DNA from: Notospermus geniculatus
Lineage: Eukaryota > Nemertea > Pilidiophora > Heteronemertea > Lineidae
Reading direction: 5' to 3'
NCBI GenBank assembly: GCA_002633025.1
Contig: NMRB01000851.1
Span: 103,415-167,414 of the forward strand
DNA: 64,000 nucleotides
Position 1 is the stretch's first letter. Each line of letters starts with the position of its first letter. A program made the translations under genes and the position numbers. The notes beneath the pieces were generated by a model, which was given only the letters and a program-made list of their open reading frames with translations, did not search any database and was not told the DNA's origin. Below, piece by piece: positions 36,643 through 48,443 of the stretch.

Positions 36643-39600
36643 ATGCCATCTGTTTGTGATAATCAAGGCATCGACGACATCGAAGACATCATTGGATCAA
36701 ATGATCTCGGACCAAATGATCGACTTGTGAAGAAAAGTATCGTGCCAAGGGTCAGGAAGAAGAAAACTACACAGGATGAGCCAGTGGGAGACAGCGTCAT
36801 TCCTGGTATACATTATTGGCATCGACCGGTACTTGGGTCAGAATAGGAGCAGTCAGCCACACATATTGCCAAAAGATGGCAGCAAAGTTTTAGCGGACCA
36901 GTACTCAGGAAAATCCACGTGATTGGTGCCTGATCAAGAATGAATGGGTCCCCTATTTGCATTGAATTGGGCCATTGTGACACCTATTGGTCAACTCACT
37001 GACAAAGTTCTCCTATTGAAGTGTCAAAATGACTGTTAAAATTTGTCAGCACTGGACGGACATGCAGCAAAAATGAGTGAATGATGCGTTTTGGATGCTT
37101 GAAACAGATTTTACATTTACAATGATGAGGTCGGATGATGAAGCAGTCGCATCACGAATGTTTTCTCTTTCAGGTACGCAGTCTGTTTATGTAAAGACAT
37201 GGGGCTGTGCCCATAACAATTCCGATGGGGAATACATGGCTGGCCAGCTGGCAGCTTATGGGTATAGAGTAATAGGTAAGCTTTCAAATAGAATATTACT
37301 TGAAAGGTGAGCAGGATGATATTGATAATCATGTGTTAGACGCTCCAGTTTATAATCTTGTGTTTTATCTTCTTTCCCCAGATGATGGTGCTAAAGCTGA
37401 CCTGTGGTTATTGAACAGCTGTACGGTGAAAAACCCAGCCGAGCATCATTTTATGAATGAGGTACAAAAAGCCAAGGAGCAGGGGAAAATGGTGGTGGTT
37501 GCTGGCTGTGTTCCTCAGGGACAGCCCAAGGCAGACTATCTCCAGGTGAGGTGGCAGTTGCAGACATAATGGATTCTCCTTTCGTGGTTCTCCTTTCGTG
37601 TCAATCATGCATGTCATGTGTACAGTCTCACTCTAATGATTGATGTTGGTTGGCCCTCCAGTGATAGTTGATTCTTTTACAGGGTCTGAGTGTGATAGGT
37701 GTCCAACAGATTGACCGTGTTGTGGAGGTGGTGGAGGAGACTCTGAAAGGCCATTCTGTCCGTTTGTTTGGACCCAAGAAGAAGGAGGGCAAAAAGGCTG
37801 GTGGTGCAGCTCTAAGTTTACCAAAAATAAGAAAAAATCCACTCATAGAAATCATTGCTATTAATACAGGGTAAGTAAGGAGAAGTTTTCTTGGTTCTGA
37901 TCGAGAATCAGATTCCAGTTTGCTGTTTCCAGGTGCGATATTTATTAGGGATAGAAGTACAGACCACTATCTGACAGTTTTATCGTCGCTTCTCTTTGAT
38001 CACTGCTCCTCGACCAGTTGATGAAGATTTGGTTTGATATATTTGCAGGTGTTTAAATCAGTGTACGTATTGTAAAACAAAGCATGCCAGAGGTGAACTT
38101 GGTAGCTATCCTCCTGAAGAAATTGTCGCCAGAGCGAAACAGTCATTTCAAGGTATGCAGGAGGAATTGATTATATCGTAGTAATGTAGGTTCTCATATT
38201 GGACATTAGTATCCTGGCATTATCTGGTGAAGTAAGACAAAGAGACTTGTCCACAGTCTCATTCAGTAAATGGGATTTGAACTGTGGACTGCTGACCACC
38301 TGGAACCAACCCCAGCCACGACACCTCTTGGCATGCCCGTTCCCTGAATGATGTTTATGTTTTATTTCAGAGGGTGTTGTTGAAATCTGGTTGACATCAG
38401 AAGACACTGGTGCTTATGGTCGGGATATAGGAGTCACATTACCAGAATTATTATGGAAGTTAGTGGAGACGATTCCTGAGGGTGCTAGGCTACGACTTGG
38501 AATGACAAATCCCCCATATATATTAGAGCATCTGGAAGTGAGTATTTGAAGATTGTGATGTTGTTATGTACATGTAAGCCTTGGGACACCGTCTTGGATG
38601 GCATGGCTCAAGTAAACTTGACAATAAAGCGCACAGCGATTCCATGGTTTATGAAATGTATACAGTAGAAGAACCTGTGGGGTCGTTGATTGTGAGGTGT
38701 CCTTCTGAGAGAGGTGTCCGCAAAGAGAGGTTCTACTATATAACCCTTCATCATGTGATTTTCTCCTTTCAGGAAATGGCAAAGATCTTAAACCATCCAC
38801 GTGTGTATTCCTTCCTGCACGTCCCAGTCCAGTCCGGGTCTGATAGTGTCCTAATGGATATGAAAAGAGAATACTGTTCTGCTGACTTTAGACACGTCGT
38901 TGACTTCCTGAAGCAGAGAGTACCAGGCATTACGATAGCTACTGATCTTATTTGTGGCTTCCCGACAGAGACGGATGAGGTGTGTTCACTTTTACAAGTT
39001 CACCTTGTTTTTCAACATCTGCTGTGATAGCAGGTTTTCATTTACATGTATATCTAGAGAATGACACTGAAATGAGTTGATGAGGATGTTTGATGAATCA
39101 CTTCTTCGCTTGAAAAACCCTGACATCATTGTATGTACAGTAGAGTACAGGCCCCGTATTTATAAAACTACTTAAGTCTGAGTATGACACTTATCCTTTG
39201 TTCAACACAAAAGATAAGTATCATACTTAGACTTAAGTAGCTTTATGAATACGGGGCCAGGACACTAAATGTAACATTAATTTTTCAGGATTTTGAGGAT
39301 ACGTTGGAGTTAGTGAAAGATTACAAGTTTCCCTCATTGTTCATCAATCAGTTTTTTGCACGACCTGGAACTCCAGCTGCAAAAATGCATCGAGTGGCCA
39401 CAACCCAAGAGGTAGGTTGTTTTCTGAATCTCATCATCATGGAATTGTTCTGGTCATAGTGTGTGGTCCTCAGGTTAACTCGTCATAAATACAGTACATG
39501 TATGTTTCCATTGCAGGTAGGTATGTAATTTTGTGTTGTTCACCTAGTTCAACAGTTTAGACTTGTTTCAGGTGAAAAAGCGGACGAAAGCAGCCACAGA

Positions 39601-40888
39601 TTTGTTTATGGCATACCTACCATATGAAGAGAAGGTTAGTTGGCAGATATTTTCCCGTACCATATGGGCATCGCATGGTTTGCGGTTAGTTCGCAGATAT
39701 TTTCCCGTACCTTACGAGCACCGTGCGCTTCACGGTGCTCGTATTGATTTTACTGCAAGGACCATTTGTCCCTTGGAAAAGCAGTGCTGTTACACCGATG
39801 TTACGATATCATTTAGGCCTATATGAGGTTAAACATTTCTAAACTTATTTGTTTCAGCTTGGAGAAAGACAACAAGTGCTTGTAACAGAAATATCTCACG
39901 ACAAACAGTATTATGTTGGTCACAACAAGTATTATGACCAGGTAAGGGACAAGCAGGATAGCTTATTTTGGATGTTTTTCACTTCTAGGCTTATGGAAAG
40001 AGGGTCTGTTTTTCCTTTCTTAAATGTCTCTGATGTTTGTGAAAGATATCTCTGATGTTTGTAAAAGATATCTCTGATGTTTGAGAAAGATCTCTCTGAT
40101 GTTTGTGAAAGATATCCAACACAGAGAAAAAAAGACACACAAAATGATAGTAAAAGTAAAGTCGTCTCCGAATTTCGCAAATTTTCGATCCCAACCAGGG
40201 TCTTCCTCAGGCACTTTCTAGTAGAGATCTCAGAAGTGAAACGTACAAAAAAGCCCATTTCTTTAATGGGGAATAATGATTTTCCAGGTCCTAATACCAA
40301 AAGATGAAAATCTAATGGGGAAAATGGTCGACGTTGATATTGTGGAGACTGGCAAGCACTACATGAAGGGTGTGCTGGTGAAGGATGCGGAGGCCAGACG
40401 TCCGCTTGATGTCCCTCCTCCGCTAAAGAAAGGGGAGGTGTCTGGACTTGTGACTGAAGAGGTACTAGAGAAATTACTTTCAGTATTGCAGATTCATAGA
40501 GTTGAGATGTTGTGAACCTCCCTCAGCAGAGAGCTCAGCCAGGAGGACACCTCTGAAATGAGTTAAGGACACCTTTCAATTGAGGATGCCAAAGTTCAGT
40601 CAGTTCCAAATTGGCTGTAGTCTTTTCACTTTGGCCTCTTTGATCAGCATACCTCTTTATAATAGACAGTTACATTATAGTCCTAAATAGGTCCTTATTA
40701 GAGAGGTTTCCCTATTTTGATAATGCCAGTCAGGCTGCTCTGTCCTCCCCAATTATTTAACGATCTTCTCCCTATCGTTACAGGTGATTGTCTCTCGGAG
40801 TAACCCGGTCTGGCTGCGATGGACCTTGGCTGTGATCGTCGTTGCAATCATTGTGCGGATTGTAATGTTAATATTCCCTGTGAGATGA
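36643..40888 (+). CDS. CDKAL1: CDKAL1, threonylcarbamoyladenosine tRNA methylthiotransferase
   Basis: Twelve coding exons: 36643-36805, 37174-37275, 37382-37545, 37683-37870, 38049-38152, 38371-38537, 38773-38979, 39289-39411, 39572-39634, 39858-39941, 40288-40461 and 40784-40888 (TGA). The protein is 547 residues (human 579). It adds the methylthio group to t6A at position 37 of lysine tRNA(UUU), using S-adenosylmethionine and two iron-sulfur clusters. The N-terminal methylthiotransferase domain has Cys66 (TWGCAHNNS), Cys102 ([12 protein letters not shown]) and Cys131 (VAGCVPQ). The radical-SAM motif CLNQCTYC has Cys207, 211 and 214. [14 protein letters not shown] and [15 protein letters not shown] are family-typical. 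A TRAM domain lies in exons 10-11, and the last exon encodes a tail anchor (about residues 526-545) expected to hold it on the ER. The chosen ATG matches the MPS start of other members. A possible alternative last exon lies at 42043. Confidence 0.96.
38226..38330. repeat. Degenerate tRNA-SINE in a CDKAL1 intron
   Basis: AAGTAAGACAAAGAGACTTG.CCACAGTCTCA and GGGATTTGAACTGTGGA parallel the tail and decayed B box of the SINE at 799-951, in the same orientation. Confidence 0.6.
39149..39259. repeat. Palindromic MITE, family P, copy 2
   Basis: The arms GGCCCCGTATTTATAAAACT and its near-perfect inverse enclose a second pair (CTTAAGTCTGAGTATGACAC / ...CATACTTAGACTTAAG) and a TTGTTCAACACAAAAG centre. 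Same family as 26889-27005; it lies 30 bp before CDKAL1 exon 8. Confidence 0.85.
39634..39743 (+). repeat. Duplicated splice-donor segment plus a 13-bp-stem hairpin
   Basis: GGTTAGTTGGCAGATATTTT at 39634 recurs with one change at 39684, so the donor of CDKAL1 exon 9 (AAG/GTTAGT) has a twin 50 bp downstream. The hairpin TACGAGCACCGTG/CACGGTGCTCGTA follows at 39713-39743. Confidence 0.75.
40027..40114. repeat. 22-bp tandem repeat, four copies
   Basis: Units of TCTCTGATGTTTGTGAAAGA+TA with one or two changes each, inside CDKAL1 intron 10. It is followed near 40178 by the GCAAATTTTCGATCCCAACC segment shared with 18397. Confidence 0.85.
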
Positions 40889-41188
40889 TGGACCCGCATA
40901 AAATGGACTTTCTGAAGGATTGGAATTTTGTGGTTAATTCGATTGTTGGGAGCGGACTTGTGGGTTCATTCTCATACCTTATGTTTGTACAGCTGAAGAT
41001 GATAATACAGTAAGTAACTTTCTCACCCTGAGATAAAAGTCATTTCACTCGGCTGTATTCCCGCCCTTATTATAAGGAGGAGATGTGTCAATGACCCTGT
41101 TCTAAGAGGATGTAGGCCTAGGGCCTGTCTTGGCAAAACTGCATGCTCACTATTACGAATAAACACTTCAGGTGGAAGTTTCTAAATG

Positions 41189-41384
41189 TGACCCGCTGTG
41201 GCAAAAGCAGACGCATGTCGCTCAGAAGCTGAGCCTCAACAAACTAAGATGACACCAGGAGAGAATGGAAGAAATAGATTTCTGTCTATTGTGAAATCTG
41301 AAGCAAATACTGAAACTGACAAACATTTGTTCTCAACCTGCCAAGCTAGGAGCGACATGTGTCTGCTTTCGCCAGAGCGGGTCA
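41189..41384. repeat. MITE with about 35-bp inverted termini
   Basis: TGACCCGCTGTGGCAAAAGC..ATGTCGCTC on the left pairs with the right end, which reads TGACCCGCTCTGGCGAAAGC on the opposite strand. The interior of about 125 bp encodes nothing recognisable. Confidence 0.85.
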
Positions 41385-41410
41385 AAAGTGATATTGTTAT
41401 TATTTCTTCT

Positions 41411-41416
41411 TAATAA
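41411..41416 (+). terminator. Possible CDKAL1 polyadenylation signal
   Basis: This is an AATAAA hexamer about 520 bp beyond the CDKAL1 stop codon, just after the MITE at 41189. It is a simple motif match. Confidence 0.35.
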
Positions 41417-42042
41417 AGATGCCTACCATTCACTCTCTCTTCTTTTTTATCTCTATTATAAAACTATGAAAAAACTATGAAGCTACATGTAGATCGGAAT
41501 GTGTTGCGGTCGTGGTCATGCAAAATTGATAAGCAAATTGCTTACCCACTTGATAACCAAATCGTTGGTTATCTTCCGAACAATGTCGTTCGCTGTGACA
41601 ACAGAACGACATTAAGGAAACAAAATTTTGCTGTGAAAACTGGCCGAGTTGGGCGTAATTTGGGAGATGATCCATTCCTGATTCACAGAGTGTTTCCAAA
41701 CAAGACAACATCTTCTTCTGACAGATTCACCAGTGGTTCCATTATGTTGATTTTGACTCAGTCCTTAGTAACAACAAAATCGAATGCTTTTTCTATGACA
41801 AAAGACAAACAATTTTGTTGAAACAAAGGCTGGGCCTGGGGGTTCGCCTTCTTTGTATGAGTCGATGATCCAAGTCGACTGGTGGTTTTCATTCACATTT
41901 CACAGCCATGACGGCAGCCAGCACCTTCAGTCTTCAGAGCCACACTAAGCTATGGAGACCTCTCCTGAAAATATAAATCAGATAAGTTACTTAATGGTTT
42001 CATTAGCCATTTCAATTTGCCGAGGTTGAACTTCTTTTGTAG

Positions 42043-42126
42043 GTAATAAATACAGAACCAAACTATGCACTGGATTTCACTTTGGAATATGCTGATGAGG
42101 CACCATCAACGCCCAAGCATCAATGA
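42043..42126 (+). CDS. Candidate alternative last exon of CDKAL1
   Basis: An acceptor (GAACTTCTTTTGTAG) is followed by an open frame, phase 0, of 27 codons and TGA: VINTEPNYALDFTLEYADE then APSTPKHQ. The phase equals that of CDKAL1 exon 12, and no other coding exon lies between. Splicing exon 11 to it would replace the membrane anchor by a hydrophilic tail. It could also be chance or belong to an unrecognised gene. Confidence 0.35.
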   Translation, partial: VINTEPNYALDFTLEYADEAPSTPKHQ

Positions 42127-44209
42127 CTCCCACCAAGGCGAGGGGTGTTCATGATTCAATGGCAAATTTAAAATTTGTAGATTAACTTTGTTTGTTGGAC
42201 ACCATGTTTGTTGACGTCGTTCTCATTCTACTGAAGCTCAACCAAGGCAAAAGTGATAGGTCATCAGCGAAGAGCTTTGAAAAGGTTGGAGGGTGTGCCG
42301 AAAAGAAATTGAAAACATTGATTCTGCTATCAGAGTTGAATTCAAGTCTTGCACTGTGACACGGATGGAACAATAGACTTGGGTTGTTTTTAGCGAACCA
42401 GTGGAAACATTACGGCCTGTCGTCTTGAATGACAGCTGCTGTCACTTGACAATGATTGCTGATTGGACCCCATTGAAAATTGCTTTGAATGAATATTTTT
42501 TGACACCCTTTGATGCATTTCAAAGCTCCACCCCAGCACCACGACGAGGACGTTACCTATCAGGGTGCCACCTGAAAACAAGAAAAAAAAAGGAATAATA
42601 AGTAAAGGTTGAAATGCAATTTTGTGGAAAATATGGCAATGGATTCTAGAAAATTCCATACTCACATGGAACTCCTCAAAAATGGCCGATTTAAAAATAC
42701 CGATTGATAAAATACCGATTTGTTTGTGAAGCGGATTCACAGCGCAGCGCAGTGGGATCGCATTGCAGAACGCTGTTCTGCTTGAGCCATTTCAAAATGG
42801 CTGACTTTGATTCTGATTATTGTCCTTTTAGAGTGTAGTTTAGAATCCTGACACTTGACAGTGTGAGTGATACGAGAAGTTTTAGATGTTGATTGCGATC
42901 CGAGGCCACATGTGGCACTGAATTTAGCTCTGGTGACAATATTGAGAACGGATTCATCCGGGGAACGAACGGAAACCGGAACCTCAGAGATGACATGTGC
43001 TAATGTTTCCACTGCACCACTCTGAGAGACTGCTGAGAGTATGAGATGTGAAATACCCACTACAAAAATCCCTCTCAAAAAATCATTATAAGCCTATCAC
43101 AAGTGCTGTGTAATCTGAATTTTTGGAAAATGCTTGTGAATTTCACAAGTTTTTTTGTGTGTTCCCAAAACTGGGGGGAACTGGGAGGAGAAATTTTCAT
43201 GTGATCTATTCAGATTACGATGTCACTGCTTGCCTATTATCGTACATGTACTTGGTACTGTACAAGGCAGTGGCAGCAACAGTTGTGCAAACCCCTCTCC
43301 CGACAAATGATGGATCTTATTCCTTGCAAACTCCAAGTGAGCAGCAAAGGAACAATGACCCTTGCATCCAGTGAAGCACTTGACTGTGCTGCCCCCTCCC
43401 CTACACACCCAAAGAGCAAAATCATGTCAACACCCCACAAAATAATAGTGCACGACAATAATACAGGATAATGCATGACCAACAACATATCAACAACAAA
43501 TGGAGAGAGAGGTAGAATTAGTTACAGACCTGGAGACAAAGTAATGCATATAAAAATGTTACAGACAGGGTAAGGATAGGCCTAGGTGCAGCCAATCTGC
43601 CTTTAACATGAGAACCCACAGGCGGGTAAAGTAAAGTAGAGGGTACACACTTTTTTTAAGTCTTCTTCTGCAGCTCCATAGGTTAAGGTAGGGTGGCGTT
43701 GGGGTACCTAACCTAGACAAAAGTGCAATGAAAGCAAAATAAAAATCTGTTATGTAACGATCACAAATGACATCACAGTTCCATTCTGCTTTCAACATGG
43801 CATTGATTGTTGACTTACCTTACCATTGCAAAATATCAGATAAATTACATTATTGGGAACTGCTGAATTTTGAACCCACCCACCCACCCAAGCTGAAATA
43901 TAAGACATTTGGTCATTGGAGCAAGTGCGCTGAATGAGCTGCTCCTCGAGTTCCCCAGAGATTCTGGAGAGATTGGGTGTTAACATGCTTTGAGACAATG
44001 AAAGTGTGTGGTGATGCTGTGTGATGTGTTGATGTAAGTGAGGAAAGCGAAGAAGAGTGTGCTCTCTTCCACAGTGGCCAATGCAGAGGTTTAGGACCAA
44101 GGCCAGGGCCAAATTTTGCCCAGTCGCAATTGACTTGTGTTCACCATCACTTGGAGAACGTCATCCTCCACAGGGCCAACTTCCATGGACTTTTGCATTT
44201 GAAGTGATA

Positions 44210-45720
44210 TTGGCCCATTCTGGACAATCTTTCCCTTTGGGTCAACCTGTACCGGAAGACCCCAAATCTGGCCCATCTGATGGTTCACTCACCTCATCAG
44301 TACCTACCGCTTGCAATTAGGATAATGCCCCATCAGACATCTGATGTTTCCAATAGCGATCACGCAGGTCTGGTGACTACAAATAAAGCATTCAAATTAA
44401 TTCTTGATCATGTCACTTACATCTTAGACACTTTCCAGCTCTGAACCTTGCCACTCCGTATGCATCATTCATTGCAATTCCACAACAACTGTTGACCAAG
44501 TACACATGTGTACTCCTTGAACCAGTAATCCCACTTTGGCTCTAAGTTTCAGAAGGTGCCACAAATGTGGCGCAGACTGACTACAACCAGCTCATTTCGA
44601 CTCGCGAGGAAGGGATCGCCAATATGCCATCCAAAGAAAGTAGATTCGACCCAAGAATGGAAACCAACCAAGAACTGAGCCTGTAGGTGTGCCTATTGAA
44701 CTATCAGGACTAGTAGCTAGAGACTATCGGGGGGCTAACTGTCGCAACGAGTAGCTAGAGACTATCAGAGAGTGGACTAGCTTGAGAAGACCTGACTCTA
44801 CCAAGTAGACTGGAACCTATCAGAAGCTACTGTTCCAGCTACCAAACCTACAGGAACCTGGAATCCATGACCTTAGAGAAAGCCTACAAGAGAAAATAAG
44901 GCAAACCTGCCCAAGAGACTGGGGAGACCACCAAGAGACCGGGGAGACCACCCAACAAGTGACCGAGAATCCACCAAACTTTGTATGTACATTGGGAATC
45001 TCCAGCCAAGTGAATCTATGAGGGTGCCTTCAATCCGAGTCACCTCCATGACACCATCATCAAGCAAAGAGCCAAAGTAGAATCAATGGGACTACGAGGA
45101 CACAAGGTAACTTTGGTCAACCAGCTGCCACCTGTTGCAATGGAATCCATGATGGTGACTGTGGGTCATTTTCCATTTGGATCAGTTGTGCACTGGTGAA
45201 CTCTAATCTGGACCACTTTCCATGTGGGTCAGCGAACTACAGAAGACCTCAATCTGGTCTATTTTCAATTTGGGTCAACCTGTACCAGAAGACCCCAATC
45301 TGGACCATTTCCCATCTGGATCGACCTGTACTAGAAGATCCCAATCCGGTCCATCTCATTTGTTGTGTTCACTCACCTATTGAACCTACCCCTTGTGATG
45401 TGGTTGCGGCCTACCAGACATCTGACGCCCATGATGATGGCAGTTGAATGGTACCGATGAAATCTGGTTGGACCATTTTCCACTTGGATATTGTGCACTG
45501 ATGGCCCTAATCTGGAGCATTTTCCATTTGGGCCAACCTGTACCAGAAGACCCCAATATGGACAACTTTTCATTTGGGCCAACCTGTACCGGAAGACCCA
45601 ATCTGGACTACTTTTCATTTGGGCCAACCTGTACCAGAAGACCCAATCTGGACTACTTTTCATTTTGGCCAACCTGTACCAGAAGGCCCCAATCTGGACC
45701 GTTTTCCATTTGGATCAACT
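44210..45720. repeat. 46-bp minisatellite, interrupted
   Basis: The unit is about AATCTGGACCATTTTCCATT + TGGG(T/C)CAACCTGTACCAGAAGACCCC. A lone copy lies near 44215-44275, about three at 45206-45350 and five at 45507-45720. Some units are 45 bp. Both strands stay open in several frames over the array, which gives protein-like repeats that I do not regard as a gene. Confidence 0.8.
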
Positions 45721-48402
45721 GACTCATGCTTTTACATTCTGAGCCATCTGCATTTCGTGCACAATACCACTTATTCACACATACATACTCTTGTCTTGAA
45801 TGTCATCATCAAGTTAGGATGAATTTGAATGTGGCATCACCAACCATGACCCCAAGTCAGATTACCAACCAAATCATCTGGAAAATGCAACTTGAAAAAA
45901 GGGGTTGTGTGGTTATGGTGTGTTGTTTTCATGTGTTGTCTTGGATGTATGTACAACCCGGTGTTTGTGTTCTGCCCATGATCATCAATGTGATCAAAGT
46001 GTTTAGTGTGTAGAGGAGTTTGTTTTAGTGTTTAGTGTGTAGAGGAGTAATTTTGGTATTTTGTCCTATGTTCCCGCAGTAAAATATCATCATCTTGCAA
46101 TGGCTCCAGTGCGACATCCTTCCATCCTTCCTTCCTTCTCCGTCTTGGGGAACAACCAATGCCATGTGCGATTTCATGTAGAAGGCATCTAACCTTTTAC
46201 ATGCAATCAGGGGAAAGAGAGAAGCTGAAATATAGAAACTACCGTAGGCCTAGAAGTGCAGGTGTACAGAAAAATAAAAAAAGACATTGTCCTACCCTTG
46301 AAATCTAACTATAGCCCAGAGGAGTGGTTGGCCAAGACTCGCTGAAATAAAGAGGAAAGAAAGATTCCTGATCCCCCATGGCCAAACCACTGAAGGCCTA
46401 TTACAAATATTACCATTAATCCAAAAAGTGCAGAAACACATTCTCCTCCACACCCCTGTATTTCAGAGAACGTGATAGCGGAGGACATTTTGAGCCAATC
46501 ATGGATGCTGAGTGAGAAAGCAAAATTGGTAAATTTCCATCATGTCATGTGTCTGCCAAGACAAAATGATGATTTTCTGATCTTGCACTCCCATGGTCAA
46601 ATAGTCCTCCAGTAGAAAACATGCAGGGACTTACCATTTCCAAGTCTTCAAGACATCCATCAGGTCTGAGTTGTAACTCCTGTGGACAACTCAATTGGGA
46701 AGTGTTATCCAATGCGTAATCCAAAAAAGTGCAATCCAAATGTGTAATATCCAAAGTTGATCGATCCAGCTCACCTCAAAACACACTGAAATTGAAGGAT
46801 ATTTTTTAGTCTTCCAGTAAAAGAAGTGTGCCCTGTCATTACAACAAACAAGCTGAGCTGAGAATTCAATGCCAGGACTAAGTGATCAAAGAATTTTCGT
46901 TGCAATTTCCCTTTAAGCCCTCTGTGGCTTGCATTGGAACATTAAACGAGTCATGAACATCACATCTTTGTCATCAGCATCTTTGTCATTGGACCACTCT
47001 GTATCACCCCAATGAGAGAAAGGGACAACTTTTTTCATTCACAACATGAACATCCTCTTCCTCACACATCTTGAGTTGGCTTACCTTTGAGGCTTGCTCA
47101 TGAATCNNNNNNNNNNNNNNNNNNNNNNNNNNNNNNNNNNNNNNNNNNNNNNNNNNNNNNNNNNNNNNNNNNNNNNNNNNNNNNNNNNNNNNNNNNNNNN
47201 NNNNNNNNNNNNNNNNNNNNNNNNNNNNNNNNNNNNNNNNNNNNNNNNNNNNNNNNNNNNNNNNNNNNNNNNNNNNNNNNNNNNNNNNNNNNNNNNNNNN
47301 NNNNNNNNNNNNNNNNNNNNNNNNNNNNNNNNNNNNNNNNNNNNNNNNNNNNNNNNNNNNNNNNNNNNNNNNNNNNNNNNNNNNNNNNNNNNNNNNNNNN
47401 NNNNNNNNNNNNNNNNNNNNNNNNNNNNNNNNNNNNNNNNNNNNNNNNNNNNNNNNNNNNNNNNNNNNNNNNNNNNNNNNNNNNNNNNNNNNNNNNNNNN
47501 NNNNNNNNNNNNNNNNNNNNNNNNNNNNNNNNNNNNNNNNNNNNNNNNNNNNNNNNNNNCCTGAAAATCCTGGCGGAAACCCTGTCAGTATGAGCAAAGA
47601 TGCAAATTGATGGGCCATGAAGTTCATAAGATGATCATCATCACTGCCAAATATCACTGAGAAGGTGCATGTCAGGGAACCACAAAAGCCCCCCCCCCCC
47701 ACATTCTGTAACTTTGTTTCAAATCAGAGCCCAACCATTTATCATCTGCTGAGGTCAATCTCTTGGATGGAGGTGGGGGGCAACTTTCTCAAGTTGGGGA
47801 ACAGTGATCTCATTGGAACCTTGTGCAATATGGAAGTTACATCTCTCTCATGGGAAGGAAATCCTGGTTCTTGTCTCCTATCCATCACTAGATCCACAAC
47901 TGAATGTAGCTAACGCTACCCTTCTTACCTGGAGTTTCTCAAAATTCAGCTCCAGAGGCAACTTGATGATTATGATGACTTTCATCACCACCAGAGGGAG
48001 ATACACTGAAAAAAGCAAAGTCAATTTTAAATGCTAAGTCACCCTGTTGTATCCCATGATTTTGATGCTAGTCTTCCAGGCTATAAATGCAATCGTGTCA
48101 TGGTGTTGGTGGTTGAGCACAGGTCTAAGTAATTGCAAGCCTCACATTGGCTCAAGTTGTTACCAAAATTCTGAAGATGCACTAAAAAATGACAGGCTTC
48201 TTAACTGGCCGACAGAAAGACTAGAAAGTTCACTTCTTTAAGAAAAACAAAAAAAAGTTAATGTGGCCTGGAGGGAGGAGCCTCACTGAAGGTGGAACTC
48301 TTTAGCTGCCAGTGGATTAGGTTCAGCAAACAGGTCAGGTGACTTATCGACCACCCATGCTCATCAATACCAGTTTCAAAAATTTGCTCACTAAGGTAGG
48401 CC

Positions 48403-48443
48403 CTTGGAGGAATTATACTGACTGTCAGTATAATTCCTCCAAG
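48403..48443. repeat. Perfect 41-nt palindrome
   Basis: CTTGGAGGAATTATACTGAC, one T, and its exact reverse complement. The left half with its flanks (24 nt) is also present at 35388-35411. Confidence 0.9.

Noticed and set aside
42390-43078. Minus-strand exons of 113-116 codons
   Set aside because: Open but not similar to any family I know, and without consistent splice partners.
45372-45742. Repeat-rich protein of about 90 residues
   Set aside because: The frame is open only because the 46-bp minisatellite lacks stops in several frames; there is no start context, splice structure or known family.
47929-48005. Splice-bounded minus-strand exon with leucine-rich-like peptide
   Set aside because: Acceptor and donor look good, but only one frame is open and neighbouring candidates do not join into a recognisable protein; an assembly gap lies beside it.
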